The position numbers were made by a program, and so were the translations under genes. From Trametopsis cervina (Eukaryota > Basidiomycota > Agaricomycetes > Polyporales > Irpicaceae), in contig MU278349.1 in the NCBI GenBank assembly GCA_022385755.1, positions 620,001-684,000 of the forward strand: a stretch of 64,000 bases of DNA, written 5' to 3'. Shown here piece after piece: positions 1 through 10,907 of the stretch. How positions within the stretch are numbered: the stretch's first letter is position 1; every line of letters begins with the position of its first letter. The notes under the pieces are model-generated. The model was not told the origin of the DNA and did no database searches. It saw only the letters and a program-made list of their open reading frames with translations.

Positions 1-794
1 GAGTACACACGCGTGCACCATGCGGAAAACATTTGTTAATCCACTGAGCGCAGGATTTCACCCGCATCTACTCTTCTCTCGGTCTTGGAAAGGGTGAGTC
101 TCGCACTGTATTTGTCCCACTATTGCACTTGCTCAAACAAGGCGGTATCTTGGAACTACAGAGACCATCGCAGCTCTCCAGGCGTTCCGCAAGCGTCACG
201 CTGACGCGCAACGGATACAAGGCCAACTTAACTCCCAGCCAACCTCTGTCGACCTCGCTCACTACCGTTCTGTCCTTAAGAACAAGGCTATCGTTGACGA
301 AGCGGAAAAAATCTTGAGCTCCTTCAAGCCCGTGACATACGATGTCACCGCTCACGTAAAGGCCATCGAGACCTTCGAGACCAAGGCTGTTAGTACTGTC
401 ATACTGCTTGAAGGTTCTGCTCTGACACTTTAGAACCGTATCTGCTGTATCACAGGTCGAGAAGGCTAAGGAGACCGAGCTTAAGATTGATGAGGAGTTG
501 AAGGATCTGCAGGCTGCTCTGGTCAACATTGAGGAGGCGCGACCACTCGAGGAATTGACGGTACGGTCATTAAAACCCTTTACCTCGCATCTAAACCCAT
601 ACTGTGTCTCAGAACGAGGATGTTATGAACGCGTACCCCCGTATCCGCACCACAGTCGAGACTATGGTCAAGAAGGGCAAGTGGACCGTTCCGGGTAAGT
701 GCTCTCGCCTGCTATCCGCCTTACCCTTCCATCTAAATATCAGCTGCCTCCCGCAGGCTACAAGGAGCAGTTCGGCGACTACTCTATCATGTAA
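1..794 (+). CDS. ATP7: Mitochondrial ATP synthase subunit d, 5'-partial
   Basis: Subunit d of the F1Fo ATP synthase peripheral stalk, at the matrix face of the inner mitochondrial membrane. Visible exons: 54-93, 162-388, 456-560, 613-694 and 757-794. Phases close to give 163 residues ending at a TAA. The first short exon with the start codon lies upstream of the window or is not recognisable in bases 1-53. The product carries family hallmarks: DFTRIYSSLG near the start, HYRSVLKNKAIVDEAE, a basic MVKKGKWTVPGYKEQFGD block near the C-terminus, and a very short tail after it. Length fits the family's usual 170-175 residues once the missing N-terminus is added. It converges on CNB1. Seen: all splice sites and motifs. 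Inferred: the missing first exon. Confidence 0.93.
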
Positions 795-1040
795 TACCCT
801 CCTGTCTCTGCATAATAGATCGTGCTGGCCTCGAATGCACTCTGCGAAGCATCAACTGCACTGAGCGATTACCGTGTATGTTCGGGATATCTCAGGATAG
901 TACATAGCGAGGTAAATGTGCGTGTCGTGACTTTGAAACACCAAGCGTGAGGTCATGAAGGGATATGCGAGAATGGAACAAGTGAAAGGATCCAGAAAGC
1001 CGAAAACAAGTCGAGAATGATAGACAATGCAAGCGCGCCA

Positions 1041-1927
1041 CTAGAATAGATCCTCCAATGTCATCTGTTTGACGATATCCTGGAGAAGAGAGACCGCTAC
1101 ATGAAGATAGGTAATGCGATATGTGGCTGAAAGGACGTACCGTATTAGATACCATCTGCACAAACTCGTCGAAGCTAAGCTTGCCGTCCCCGTCTTTGTC
1201 TGCCTCCATAATTGTCTTGTCTACAATTTGCTGTAGTTGACCGTCTTTCAGGTTATTTCCTACCATCATTTTCAAGACGAGGAACAGCTCTCCGTTGGAA
1301 ATGAAGCCATCGCGGTCCATATCGTACACCTTAAACGCAACTGGCATACGCAGCTATATCAGATAAATGAGAGAAATGAGAGATTTAGTTCACTTACATC
1401 GTAGCTTTTCTTCTCGTCCGCCCCTGCTGCTGAACGCGCTCAAACCTCCTACGAATTCTTGGAAGTCGACGGTGCCTCCACCACTAGAAGTGAAAGACTC
1501 AAGCCCTCAGCCACCATGCAACCGGAAGAGTTACGCACTCTTCATCGAAAATCGCGATTAGCCGCGATGCCAGAGGATTGTTAGCAATCTGGGGTATTTG
1601 AAGGAATTCTTCTCGGTCGATGGAACCTGATCCATCACTGAAAGTGAAAGTGGCGATAATGCCTTGTAAGCCATTTGATCGCGAGGAGGTTCGAGGGTCA
1701 CTCACCTGTCAAGTTTCATGAATCGCTTCTTCAACCGTTCCAGTTCACTAGCATTGACTATAGTACGCCATGGCGATAGTCTGAGCAGGTTACATGCACG
1801 CAGAAGACCATAATCACTAACAATTGGAGCGCTTCTGCATGTCCTCCATAAATTGGGATTCTGCTCAACGGCTTCAGTCTGCATTCCTTCTACTGAGAGT
1901 ACGGCTATACTAACGTGATTGACCCAT
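1041..1927 (-). CDS. CNB1: Calcineurin regulatory subunit B
   Basis: Calcium-binding regulatory subunit of the phosphatase calcineurin. Exons in transcript order: 1915-1927, 1822-1863, 1706-1757, 1539-1637, 1398-1483, 1141-1340 and 1041-1079. They total 531 nt, giving 176 residues, the usual size. The protein starts MGQS, so Gly2 suits N-myristoylation. Four complete EF-hand loops are visible, at about residues 35-46, 67-78, 104-115 and 145-156, each with Asp first and Glu last. The latch region EEKLRFAFKVYD and the [10 protein letters not shown] segment are typical. The first coding exon is only 13 nt and ends inside codon 5. It is chosen because it supplies the conserved MGQ start and keeps the frame. 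The gene is divergent from MSS1 with about 190 bp between start codons. Confidence 0.96.
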
Positions 1928-2113
1928 GTCTGTTCAACTTGTCCAAATCACTTCTCACTAAAGCCTGGGCGTGGAGGATACAGAAGGGAGAGCAAGGACA
2001 AGGTAGTAGGAAGGGAGTTATTAGGCGCATGCGTCCCTGCATCCCATCACTTGAAGTGTAAGCGTGATCATCATGTCCTACTGTATCAGCCTCCTGTGCG
2101 GACATCCTCCATA

Positions 2114-4135
2114 ATGTTGCGTCACTTTCTGGATGAGACTCGTGCTATTGGGCTAGTTTCCTGTCACATCGCTCGCTCCAAACCATTCCCTCTCTACCAG
2201 CGGTCGGTTAAGTCTTCGCCACCACGGAACGCGTCGCGCGGCGCACGTCAACAGCTCATGAGGCGTTATGTGTCGACATTGAGAAGACCACAGACCCTTG
2301 TACTCTCGGATGCGCAGCGGAATACAATATATGCCCTCTCCACTCCCCCTGGAAAAGCAGGCGTAGCCGTTGTTCGGATTTCTGGACCGGACGCTCTGCA
2401 AGTATGGCGAGACATGGTACTGCGAAAGGGTACCGGTAAGGAGCAATCCCCAATGCCTTGGAAGATGTACAGATGTGATGTTCGCCATCCGCGCTCACAA
2501 GAGTTGCTAGATAGTGGGCTAGCAGTATACTTCAAAGGTGCGTAGTATACTAGTCGTGGTATGACATTGTATGTATTTCCCTCAATTAGGGCCTCGCTCG
2601 TTCACTGGCGAAGATGTAGTCGAGCTGCATATCCACTCTGGCAGGGCCATCATTTCTTCTGTGCTAGATGCTCTGGCTAGTGAACCCACTTGTCGCCTTG
2701 CCGAACCTGGAGAATTTACGCGTCGTGCGTTTGAGGTCGGTCGACTTGATCTGACAGAAGTAGAGGGCCTACATGACTTGATAAATGCCGAAACAGCAAG
2801 CCAGCGGAAGGCAGCTCTTCAAGCAGCTGGGGTGCGCTTACTACGACAGAAACAATTGACCCGCTTGACTGACATTAGGCTCCTATCAGGGTCACCTGAA
2901 AACATACTTCGAGAACCTCAGACAGGACATTCTGCGCTCACTGAGTCTAGTAGAAGCGCTAATTGACTTCTCTGAAGAAGACATCGAAGAAGGTGTATAT
3001 GATCAAGGTAGGTCTGTCAAGACCATGAGAAAACACAGCACCCTGTCACGATGGAATAGCCAAGGACCTGGCTACTAGAGCCGCAGAGAACATTAAAAAA
3101 ATATTGTCCGACTACCGGAAAGGTGAAATCCTCAGATCAGGAGTGAACCTCGCGATATTTGGTCCTCCTAATGCTGGCAAAAGTAGTTTACTGAACTTAC
3201 TCGGTATGTCCTTTTCGACATCTTCGCTACGATGGTACGTTGTTTGACCATATGGAAGCCCAACGAGAAGCTGCAATTGTAACGGACGTTCCCGGCACAA
3301 CGCGCGACGTTCTTGAGTTGTTCCTGGACATCGATGGACTGCCTGTGATTATCGCAGACACAGCTGGTATACGCGAGACTGAAGATGTCGTAGAGAAGAT
3401 TGGTGTTGAACGCGCCACAAACGTGTCTGTATTCTTCGTATATCCAAGCGAATATATGTTTATTGACTCGCGACTTTAGTGTAGCTGGTGCGGATATGGC
3501 ACTGTGTGTCCTATCATTGCCTGAACTGTTACAACGGTCGCACGACATCAGAGGTATCGAAATACCGAAAGATATCTCCCAAATGATTTCACCCCAAAAC
3601 ACCCTTGTGCTCCTCAACAAAAGCGACCTGTTGTCTAGCCGGCAGGTAGTACAGGCTGACGACGTAGCGAATCATTTAAAAGAAACACTAGGCATTGAAA
3701 AAGTATGGCCAGTCAGTATCAGTACACAAGCTGGATTTCCAACATTCATTCAAGAGTTCGGTAATCTACTGAAGAACAGGTGAGAGGAGCTTCTGTCTCT
3801 TATTCGACACGTCTGACGGATCCATTGAACTTGAAGATACGATGGATCAGATACATATGGAGGCTACGACGCTCCTCTGGTCACTAACGCAAGACATCGC
3901 GGACATCTTCAATCTGCCTTACAATTCTTGCAAGCCTTCCTGGACGAACGTACGTCATTTTGTCACATATACGTCCCCAATTGCACTGATTTGTATTCCC
4001 ACAGCCGACAATGACATTGTCGTAGCTGCGGAGGAACTTCGCTATGCTGCTCAGGCAATCGGTAAGATCACTGGACGAATTGACGTAGAGGATATTTTGG
4101 ACGTGATCTTCAGAGACTTCTGCATTGGTAAATAG
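2114..4135 (+). CDS. MSS1: Mitochondrial tRNA modification GTPase (MnmE/TrmE family)
   Basis: With MTO1, this GTPase forms the 5-carboxymethylaminomethyl group on the wobble uridine of mitochondrial tRNAs. Exons: 2114-2537, 2590-2831, 2890-3007, 3060-3203, 3259-3424, 3480-3779, 3837-3949 and 4005-4135, giving 545 residues. The N-terminus is Arg/Ser-rich with an RRYVSTL stretch, like a mitochondrial presequence. The folate-binding TrmE_N domain follows ([33 protein letters not shown]). The inserted G domain has GPPNAGKSS (G1), a TDVPGTTRD switch, DTAGIRE (G3) and NKSD (G4). The C-terminus ends with the family motif FCIGK, whose Cys is catalytic in bacteria. The intron at 3425-3479 needs a weak GTCTGT donor, because the stronger GT two bases earlier breaks the frame; that junction is the least certain. 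Confidence 0.94.
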
Positions 4136-4426
4136 CTCCGGCTCGCCCTCAGAGATCTCCCACGTCCGAATAAATACATATATTAGTCCGTAGAGTACGA
4201 ATTTACGCCATATGTATAGGGTTAAGTGTGCGTAGATGCTGGTATATGTGGACCAAAGAAAATCGTCACAAGGACTACAACCGCTATCTTCCCCCGAAGG
4301 AAAAAATGTAATACAGAAGTGCGACAACAAAAGCAAAGCATGGATACAGCAAGATATCGAGACGCAGTCGGAGTGTCAAAAAGGTCCTATTCCCTGTGAG
4401 CTCTCTAGCTCATATAGATAGTAAGA

Positions 4427-7400
4427 TCATTTTGCGACCACAGTAGGCCCTCTACCATGGTCGTCAGAGCGCTGCATAACGTCTAAGAACTCCGTCCACT
4501 CTCCCTGACCAAAGCCAACTGAAGCGCCCCAGCCACTGGCAGCCGGTGGGATATAAAACGTGCCCGATTGCGACGATTGGGGCATGACGTGGTTCTGCTG
4601 CGATGATGCGGCTTGATCATGATATGCCATATCGTAGGGAGACGGTATAGAGTGATGTAGAGGGTAAGAATGCACATGCCTTTGATGTTGTTGGGGTATC
4701 GAGGCACCGACAGGAGAGCTTCTATGCATACCGGATGTGGATGGAACGTCCGCCATAGGTTGGTGTTGCCCGGAGATGTCAGGTTCGGCCGGTGCCCATC
4801 GCATTGAAGATAGAGGTATCTGTGTGTGCATCTGATTCTGTCTCAACATAGCTGGATAGGGGGACGGTGAAACTTCTTCCATCCTGGCCGGCGACGAGTC
4901 AAGTGTAGGGGATGATCCACCCGAGGAATCACCTCTCGCGCCTGCTGCATCCTGGTATGGGAATGCAAGGGTTTTCACAACCTTGAGAACTTGCGCTTTC
5001 TTCCGTCGTTGCTGGTGGAGCGGTTCCTTGGCGAAGTCGTCCGAATACAAAGGCGCCAGAGCCTGTAATATGGTCAACGCCTTGTCCGCGACAGGCATCC
5101 GACGACTATCTTGCAGGCATACAATCACCGTCCTGATGTTGTCCCGGAAAAGGGGCGCAGCGTGTTGCTCGGGGCGAGTGATGAGCTGGAAGGAGAAGAA
5201 CATGGCTGCGCTAAATATATGGAAAGGACCCCAATTCATGTGTCCTGGGACGGCGAGGGCAGTGTTTGATAGGAATTCTGTCCGAGTTCGTACGACAAGG
5301 TTGATCAGCTTGCTGGCCGCAGAAACGGCGATGTCTAACGACAGAGGAATGTTCGCATATGGACGGTGCAGAGTGAATCGTATGTGATGATAGGCAGTGC
5401 GGATAATAACGCTCAACACGCCTACTCTACGCACAGCCGTCGCCGGGCTTGCGAGAGACCGCGCTGCGCGATATTCATCCAGATCCAACTCCTCTGGCAT
5501 ATCGTCGTACCAGTCCCGCAGTCTCTTGTCGTGCTCTTCAATTGATGCGTAAGACACGGGCTGGAAGGAGACAGCGTCTTGCATGATATGGCCTAGGACA
5601 GCTGCTAGTTTTAACAATGAGATATTGGGCATGTAGAGCCGTCCAGTTTTATCGATCGCTGGATCGCAATACGAAGGGAGGCGGGTGTTATAGTGATTGG
5701 CCATAATGGACAATGGACGACCAAACATGAATGCTTGCCATCTAGATATCCACTTCTTGTTGAGAATCCTGAATTGATCATGTATCACAGCTGACTCACC
5801 TCTCGAACAGTATGATGTGCCACCAAGCCCACCTTCTGCGCTCAGCCTCTTCGAGGGTGAACCGTGTCTCGCCCGGATCCTTGTGGAGACCCATCGCAGT
5901 GCCTATGTTGACGAGCTCCCCCTTCACAGCCCAAGTTTCTTCGGGATCCTCCTTCGCAAACGTGAGATAGTGCGATCGCACAAGCAAGTGTTCAACCAGA
6001 TCGAGCGTGTATCCCTTTCCCATGCCGTCACGTCGCAGGTCCCGCTGGTGACGTTGCATGGCTTCACGCATCACCCCATAATATCTCGTCTCCAACTCTT
6101 CGCACGTTCCGGGCAAAGTGGCCATCAGGGGGTGGCCCGCTGGTAGGTAGCGTACTGCCAGAAGGATGAGGATGCATACGGTGGCAAGCACCACGCGATC
6201 ACCGCCGTATCCTGCCTTGAACCTCTCCCAGTTCTGTGTAAACGCAGGTTGGTTCACATGACGATAGATCCAGTTGCAGTATTCGAAGTAGAAATCGACC
6301 AAGCCATCGATGGTATGAGTTGGAGGGAGAAGAGAAATCAAATCATCATCGTAGCTCTGGTATAACGCATTCGCAGCTGAATTCCCAGAGAGGACACGCG
6401 AAGACCGAAGCGACGATCCTAGATTGTCAATAGAGGGCAATGGTCCGTCGTGGCTGTCATCGCGCACCTTTCACAGTATAAGATTAGTCTGCAAACATAG
6501 AGCAGCGCAACGGACTAACCGACAGCAACTGAGACAGTGCGCTTGTAGGGCCAGCGTAAAACCCACCCGAGTCCGAGTGTCCCAATAGGCCAGGGACGCT
6601 GTCGTTCCTGGTCTCTGTTAAATCCGGTGAATTGCTGTATCTTGTATTTTCCTTTGTTGATCCACTAGCATGGCCTGTAGCTGTCGGCGTCTGGCTGGAA
6701 ATGGCAGATTTTGGCGCGATACCTGCGCTCCCCGCTGTAGAGGTGGAGTTTCCAACTGAGGTCGAACGAGCAGTGCCGTTCTGTTGTTGAACATGAGCCT
6801 CAAGAAGAGCGATAGACTGTCGTATGCGTGCAAATTCTGCTGCCGGATCGACGCGGGAGATGCTGCGAGGCGCACGAACACGAGTAGTCAGTGAAAATGA
6901 ACGGTGATATCGCAAGCAATCACTGTGATGCGGTGTTCGTAGCGTGAAGATGCAAGCTCCCAAGGAGCAGTGAGGTAATCTCCGCGGATCAATGGAAAAT
7001 CAGGTTGGTGCGACCAAACCTATCAGCGAGCCTTCCTTCGCATCTATTTCCCCCCGTATTCAAATAGCGCACCGCGGACCAACGAAGTAGGCAGGGTGGT
7101 ACGGGAGGAAGACTGGTTGAGGCGACCTCCTCGCCGCGCACATAACTTGGAGGAAACGACTTACGAGGGTTCGTCTGGGCGACCTACAGGATCTCCATCG
7201 TGATTCTGGTAGCACGACGCTGTTGTACCTGGGCGACAATATGAGGTACGGTGTTCAATGCGAGTAATAATATTACGTACCCCGCAAGACGCACGATGAA
7301 CAGGGCCGGTTCCTGCGTGGGGTGAGGTAAAGGAGCGCATACCTCTATATCAGGTTGAACTAGACAGTGCTACTAGCCGGCGTACCTGTCGCACTTCAGT

Positions 7401-7603
7401 TTACTACTCCTGCATGGTTCACAGTTTATGGCCTTCCGCGCTCGTTTCGGGGCAGGGGGCTTTACGTCCTGGAGATGAGGGGTGTCTGGAGTGGAGGCTA
7501 CAGGGGAATGCGGACGACTCTGTTTAACCCGGGAGTGGGAGGACGAGGTGTTGACGGTGAGACCGTCGTTTAGAAGGTGTAGCTGGGCTCCAGGGCCAGG
7601 CAT
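4427..7603 (-). CDS. Zn2Cys6 fungal transcription factor
   Basis: Binuclear zinc cluster regulator with the fungal-specific transcription factor (middle homology) domain. It presumably acts in the nucleus; target genes are unknown. Exons in transcript order: 7386-7603, 7281-7312, 7165-7228, 6520-6862, 5800-6467 and 4427-5741, giving 879 residues. The zinc cluster occupies residues 61-89 with spacing CX2CX6CX5CX2CX8C, and is split over three exons, one of 32 nt. A short heptad-like segment (FARIRQSIALLEAHVQQQ) follows. The middle homology domain includes MGLHKDP and RRRWAWWHIILFER, then WQAFMFGRPLSI. The C-terminal 150 residues are rich in Ser, Gln, His and Pro. The intron at 6863-7164 is 302 nt, far longer than any other here, so a small extra exon may be hidden in it. 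Start is the first Met upstream of the cluster in frame. Confidence 0.88.
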
Positions 7604-8238
7604 CGTGCCAAGGCTCGGGCTTGAGGAAGCACAGCACTAGTCGGAAGAGCCAGTCCCTCGGATGAAGGACGAGTCGGCGGCTGAATTGGGTATGTTTTCC
7701 CTGAAATCAGGCGCGATTATAGCACGGATTACCGGGAGGCCGAGGTATTTCACGGGCGTAGTAGAGTGCGACGAACGCAAGGAGGCTCGTGCTGGCGTTA
7801 AGTCGCCTCGTTATCCGCGGAGCAAGCTGTAGGTCGGCACGATAGCAATGTCTCTTGCGATGCAAAGGGACTAGGAGGTTATCATGAGAGTGCTGGTGGT
7901 CACAGTGAACACGCAGAGCTCATGTTATGAAACCGTCAACCACCCTGAGAAGAGCGCTGTTTCCTCACCCCTAAACGGAAAGAGACGGCGGCTCCTGCGC
8001 AGATTGTGTCGGGCGAGAGCATCCTCTGATCAAACATGGCGGAAACTAATATTCGCCCACCCCTGAGTGCCTCTTGCGTCTCAGATCTCCCTAGATCCAG
8101 TTTACGATCATGTGCTAGAGTTAGCTGCATATTATGTAACAACAATTACATACTCCAAGAGATTAAACACACGATAACAGAGGCACTAAGAGACCTATTT
8201 GACCTCCAATACTACAATACTAGTGACCACAGTCCACA
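7604..8238. other. Intergenic, zinc-cluster gene upstream region
   Basis: This lies upstream of the zinc-cluster factor and downstream of the desaturase gene, both on the minus strand. Only short open frames with no recognisable protein are present. I see no clear promoter element. Confidence 0.6.
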
Positions 8239-9913
8239 TCATAGCGATGAAGAATTACCGACATTTCCCTCTCGGGGATGTCTCTGATACGGGACGATTT
8301 GTAGTCTCTGACATGGAGGGATCATCCTTTCGCCAACCTGCTCAACTCCAGCATGGAGGACAGCGATTCGTCTGTTTGCTAGCAGCTGCACAGAAAATAT
8401 CGACACGGTGAGTCCAATGATATCTACTATGTCAGCCCTGATCCATGCTGTACGCACATTGTGGGCCGCATCAGAATGGTCATACGTCCCTCCGAAGAAA
8501 GCCGAGGTGGCATCCTTCCCAATGTAGGTTCGAATAACACTCTCGCCGCCAGGATGTTGGTCTAGAAAGTCCTCGACATCGTGGATAAAGCCAGCGATTA
8601 ATATTAACGGGCGATATTGCGATTCGGCTTTGTCTTTATCGAAGGCGATCAGATTCAAACGAGAATGAAACGCAGGCGTTCGCTTACAGGTTTCCCACTC
8701 GACGATGGGTAGATCTTTCGCGGTCAATGGCCAATGTATCTTGTCTTGATCTTCTTTCAGTTTTTTCAGTTTCATCGTGAACTCGCTCTTCTGGACCTCC
8801 CCGTCGGGGCACATTTTCAGATGACTTGCCCATCCAAATTTACCGCACGCAGCAATGAACCACTTTGTTGGATCCCACTGATACCATTTCACCGCATTAC
8901 GATAGTCCATCGGAAACTGGTGATGGAAGTTGTGATAGCCCTCACCCAGGGTGACGAGTGCGGTGAGGAAATGGTCACGGGGTGTCAACTTATCGTCGAA
9001 GGTTGCTTCACCTAACCAATGGGCTAAAGAATTGACACAAAATGTACACTGAAAAGGGATTCGTTATAACCTGCACGAAAAAAAGCTTTGTAGGCTCGAA
9101 CTTACGTGGTGAACGAGAGTTAGCCGAAGGAATGCTCCATAGAAGAACCCGCCGCGCCAATCTCCCCAGAAACATCCCGGGATAGTCGCGGGCAATACGA
9201 AACCAAAGAGGAAGGCCAGCGTGAAGTACCATTTATGCTGCCACACCACAACTCGATTATATTTTAGGTCTCCGACATCAGCGGTGCCCTGGGGAGAGTT
9301 GGGTTTGAAGAGCACCCAGCCGATATGCGACCATACCAGGCCACGATGAGCATCATATGGATCGAGGTCGGTATCGGTGTATCTGTGGTGAACACGATGC
9401 CGCTTCGCCCACCACTTTATAGAGCCCTGTACAGCACCAACCCCCGCCAAGGCCAGCAGGATTTGTAAAGCCCATGACGCGTTGTAGGCTCGATGTGACC
9501 AAAGTCTATGGTATCCTGTAAGTCACGTCCGCATATGAGATAGGTACTTGATTGATGGAAAGGAACACACCAGCTGTGATGCCTTTGTATTATCAGACTA
9601 GATATGAGTATTTGGCGCGCAGGGAGCGATGTGGACCCTTACCCAGCATGTTGAACACATAGTATGCCACGCAGAAGGCCACTGTTGGGTAACGTACACT
9701 TGTGGTGAACAGACCGTAGAGGGAAATCACAGGAGTCATTGTGATAACTATGAGATTGAACCAGATTACGTTGTTCGCCCATCTTCTGATGAAAGATTTC
9801 GGTGTTTGCGCCAGGGAAGCGTCCACTCTCTCGGCGTCCAACTCAACGCCACCACGGGCGGTACTTCCATGCAAGGAGCTACGTTCAACGGCGCGGCGGG
9901 CCGTGTCGAGCAT
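8239..9913 (-). CDS. OLE1: Acyl-CoA delta-9 desaturase with cytochrome b5 domain
   Basis: ER membrane stearoyl/palmitoyl-CoA desaturase that makes oleate and palmitoleate. Exons in transcript order: 9643-9913, 9571-9582 (12 nt), 9106-9515, 8458-9048 and 8239-8385, giving 476 residues. The three histidine boxes are visible: HRLWSH, HRVHHRYTD and GEGYHNFHHQF. Hydrophobic segments flank them, and a C-terminal cytochrome b5-like domain carries the haem motif HPGGES. The 12-nt exon GCATCACAGCTG encodes the GITAG that leads into the first box, so skipping it would remove conserved residues. The last intron (8386-8457) is exactly 72 nt and stop-free in frame, so the unspliced form would still be translatable. 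A TATAAA lies about 80 bp upstream of the ATG. Confidence 0.95.
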
Positions 9914-10907
9914 CCCTGGTTATGAGAAGAGTGCAACAGCAAGGGGGGGTCAACGATCAAAGTGAATATAGCAGCTGGTTCCGCAACATGCCTTTATATG
10001 TTACGATCCCTCGGTCCGGTCGCGTAATTATGTCGCGCAATGGGGACCGGTAGCATTGATTCCCAATCATGAGGAACCTCGTTCTTCGAGTGTGAGGTCG
10101 TTGCAAGGCAAGAATGCAATCCAGTCGGCAAAAATATCAATTACGGGGAGCGAGGGAACTTGCTGTTCACAGCGGCCTCTTTCAGAGGATCGCAGTTCGG
10201 CATAATGCGTTTGGCCAAAAGAATCGTAGCTTCTGCACCCTGCGAACGAGTCCCCACGATCCTCTCAATCAGAGCTTCATGCACCTGCTTCCCGCATCCC
10301 ACGGCAATCGGCTATCGGTAGTTCTATCAGTGAGTCGTCAATAGTAAAGCGCGTGCACCGTGTGTATATATATCGCACCACCTGCTCGAGAAGGCCTCTC
10401 GGGAACTTTGTTCACGGCTTTCGGACTTCACCGTTTCGTCACTACTGACAAATGGTACCGTCTTATACAGCCTTATTCACACGGACAGTCCCGAAGTCTT
10501 CGTATGGATGCCGACTTATCGTACGAGGACCGAAAGCTGACTGACCCGCCTGGAGATGACCTGGGGTTCAAAATGAACCGCGAGTGATCATCGCTCTATA
10601 AGAAGAGATATCTAGGCAGAAGCCACGTCTCAAACAGTACGTTGGATGAATGAGACAACTCTATGGTTGAAATTCTGGAGCTACTTACGGCTTGTACTCG
10701 CGCCGGCCTTTTCATCAGATGTCCCGCGTTATGATGAGTGCCAGTGTGACTTGGTTGCAGTCTCGGGCAGAGGTACTCGATGCCGTTAATACATCCGACA
10801 AGGCACTGGATAGCCAGATAAGATGATTCCAGAACTTACTGCGTGTATTTACAGGTGGCTCTAGGCATATGATTGACTCGCCTTCCGAGAGCGGGAAGCT
10901 CAGCTTG
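9914..10907. other. Intergenic, OLE1 upstream region
   Basis: About 1 kb between the APM3 stop codon and the OLE1 start, both on the minus strand. It holds the OLE1 promoter, including the TATAAA noted separately and an alternating TA run near 10363-10370. Open frames here are short and unlike known proteins. I found no RNA gene. Confidence 0.6.
9993..9998 (-). promoter_or_regulatory. Candidate TATA box of OLE1
   Basis: TATAAA on the minus strand, about 80 bp upstream of the OLE1 start codon, with further AT-rich sequence nearby (TATATT at about 9966-9971). Position fits a core promoter; the transcription start is not known. Confidence 0.45.
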
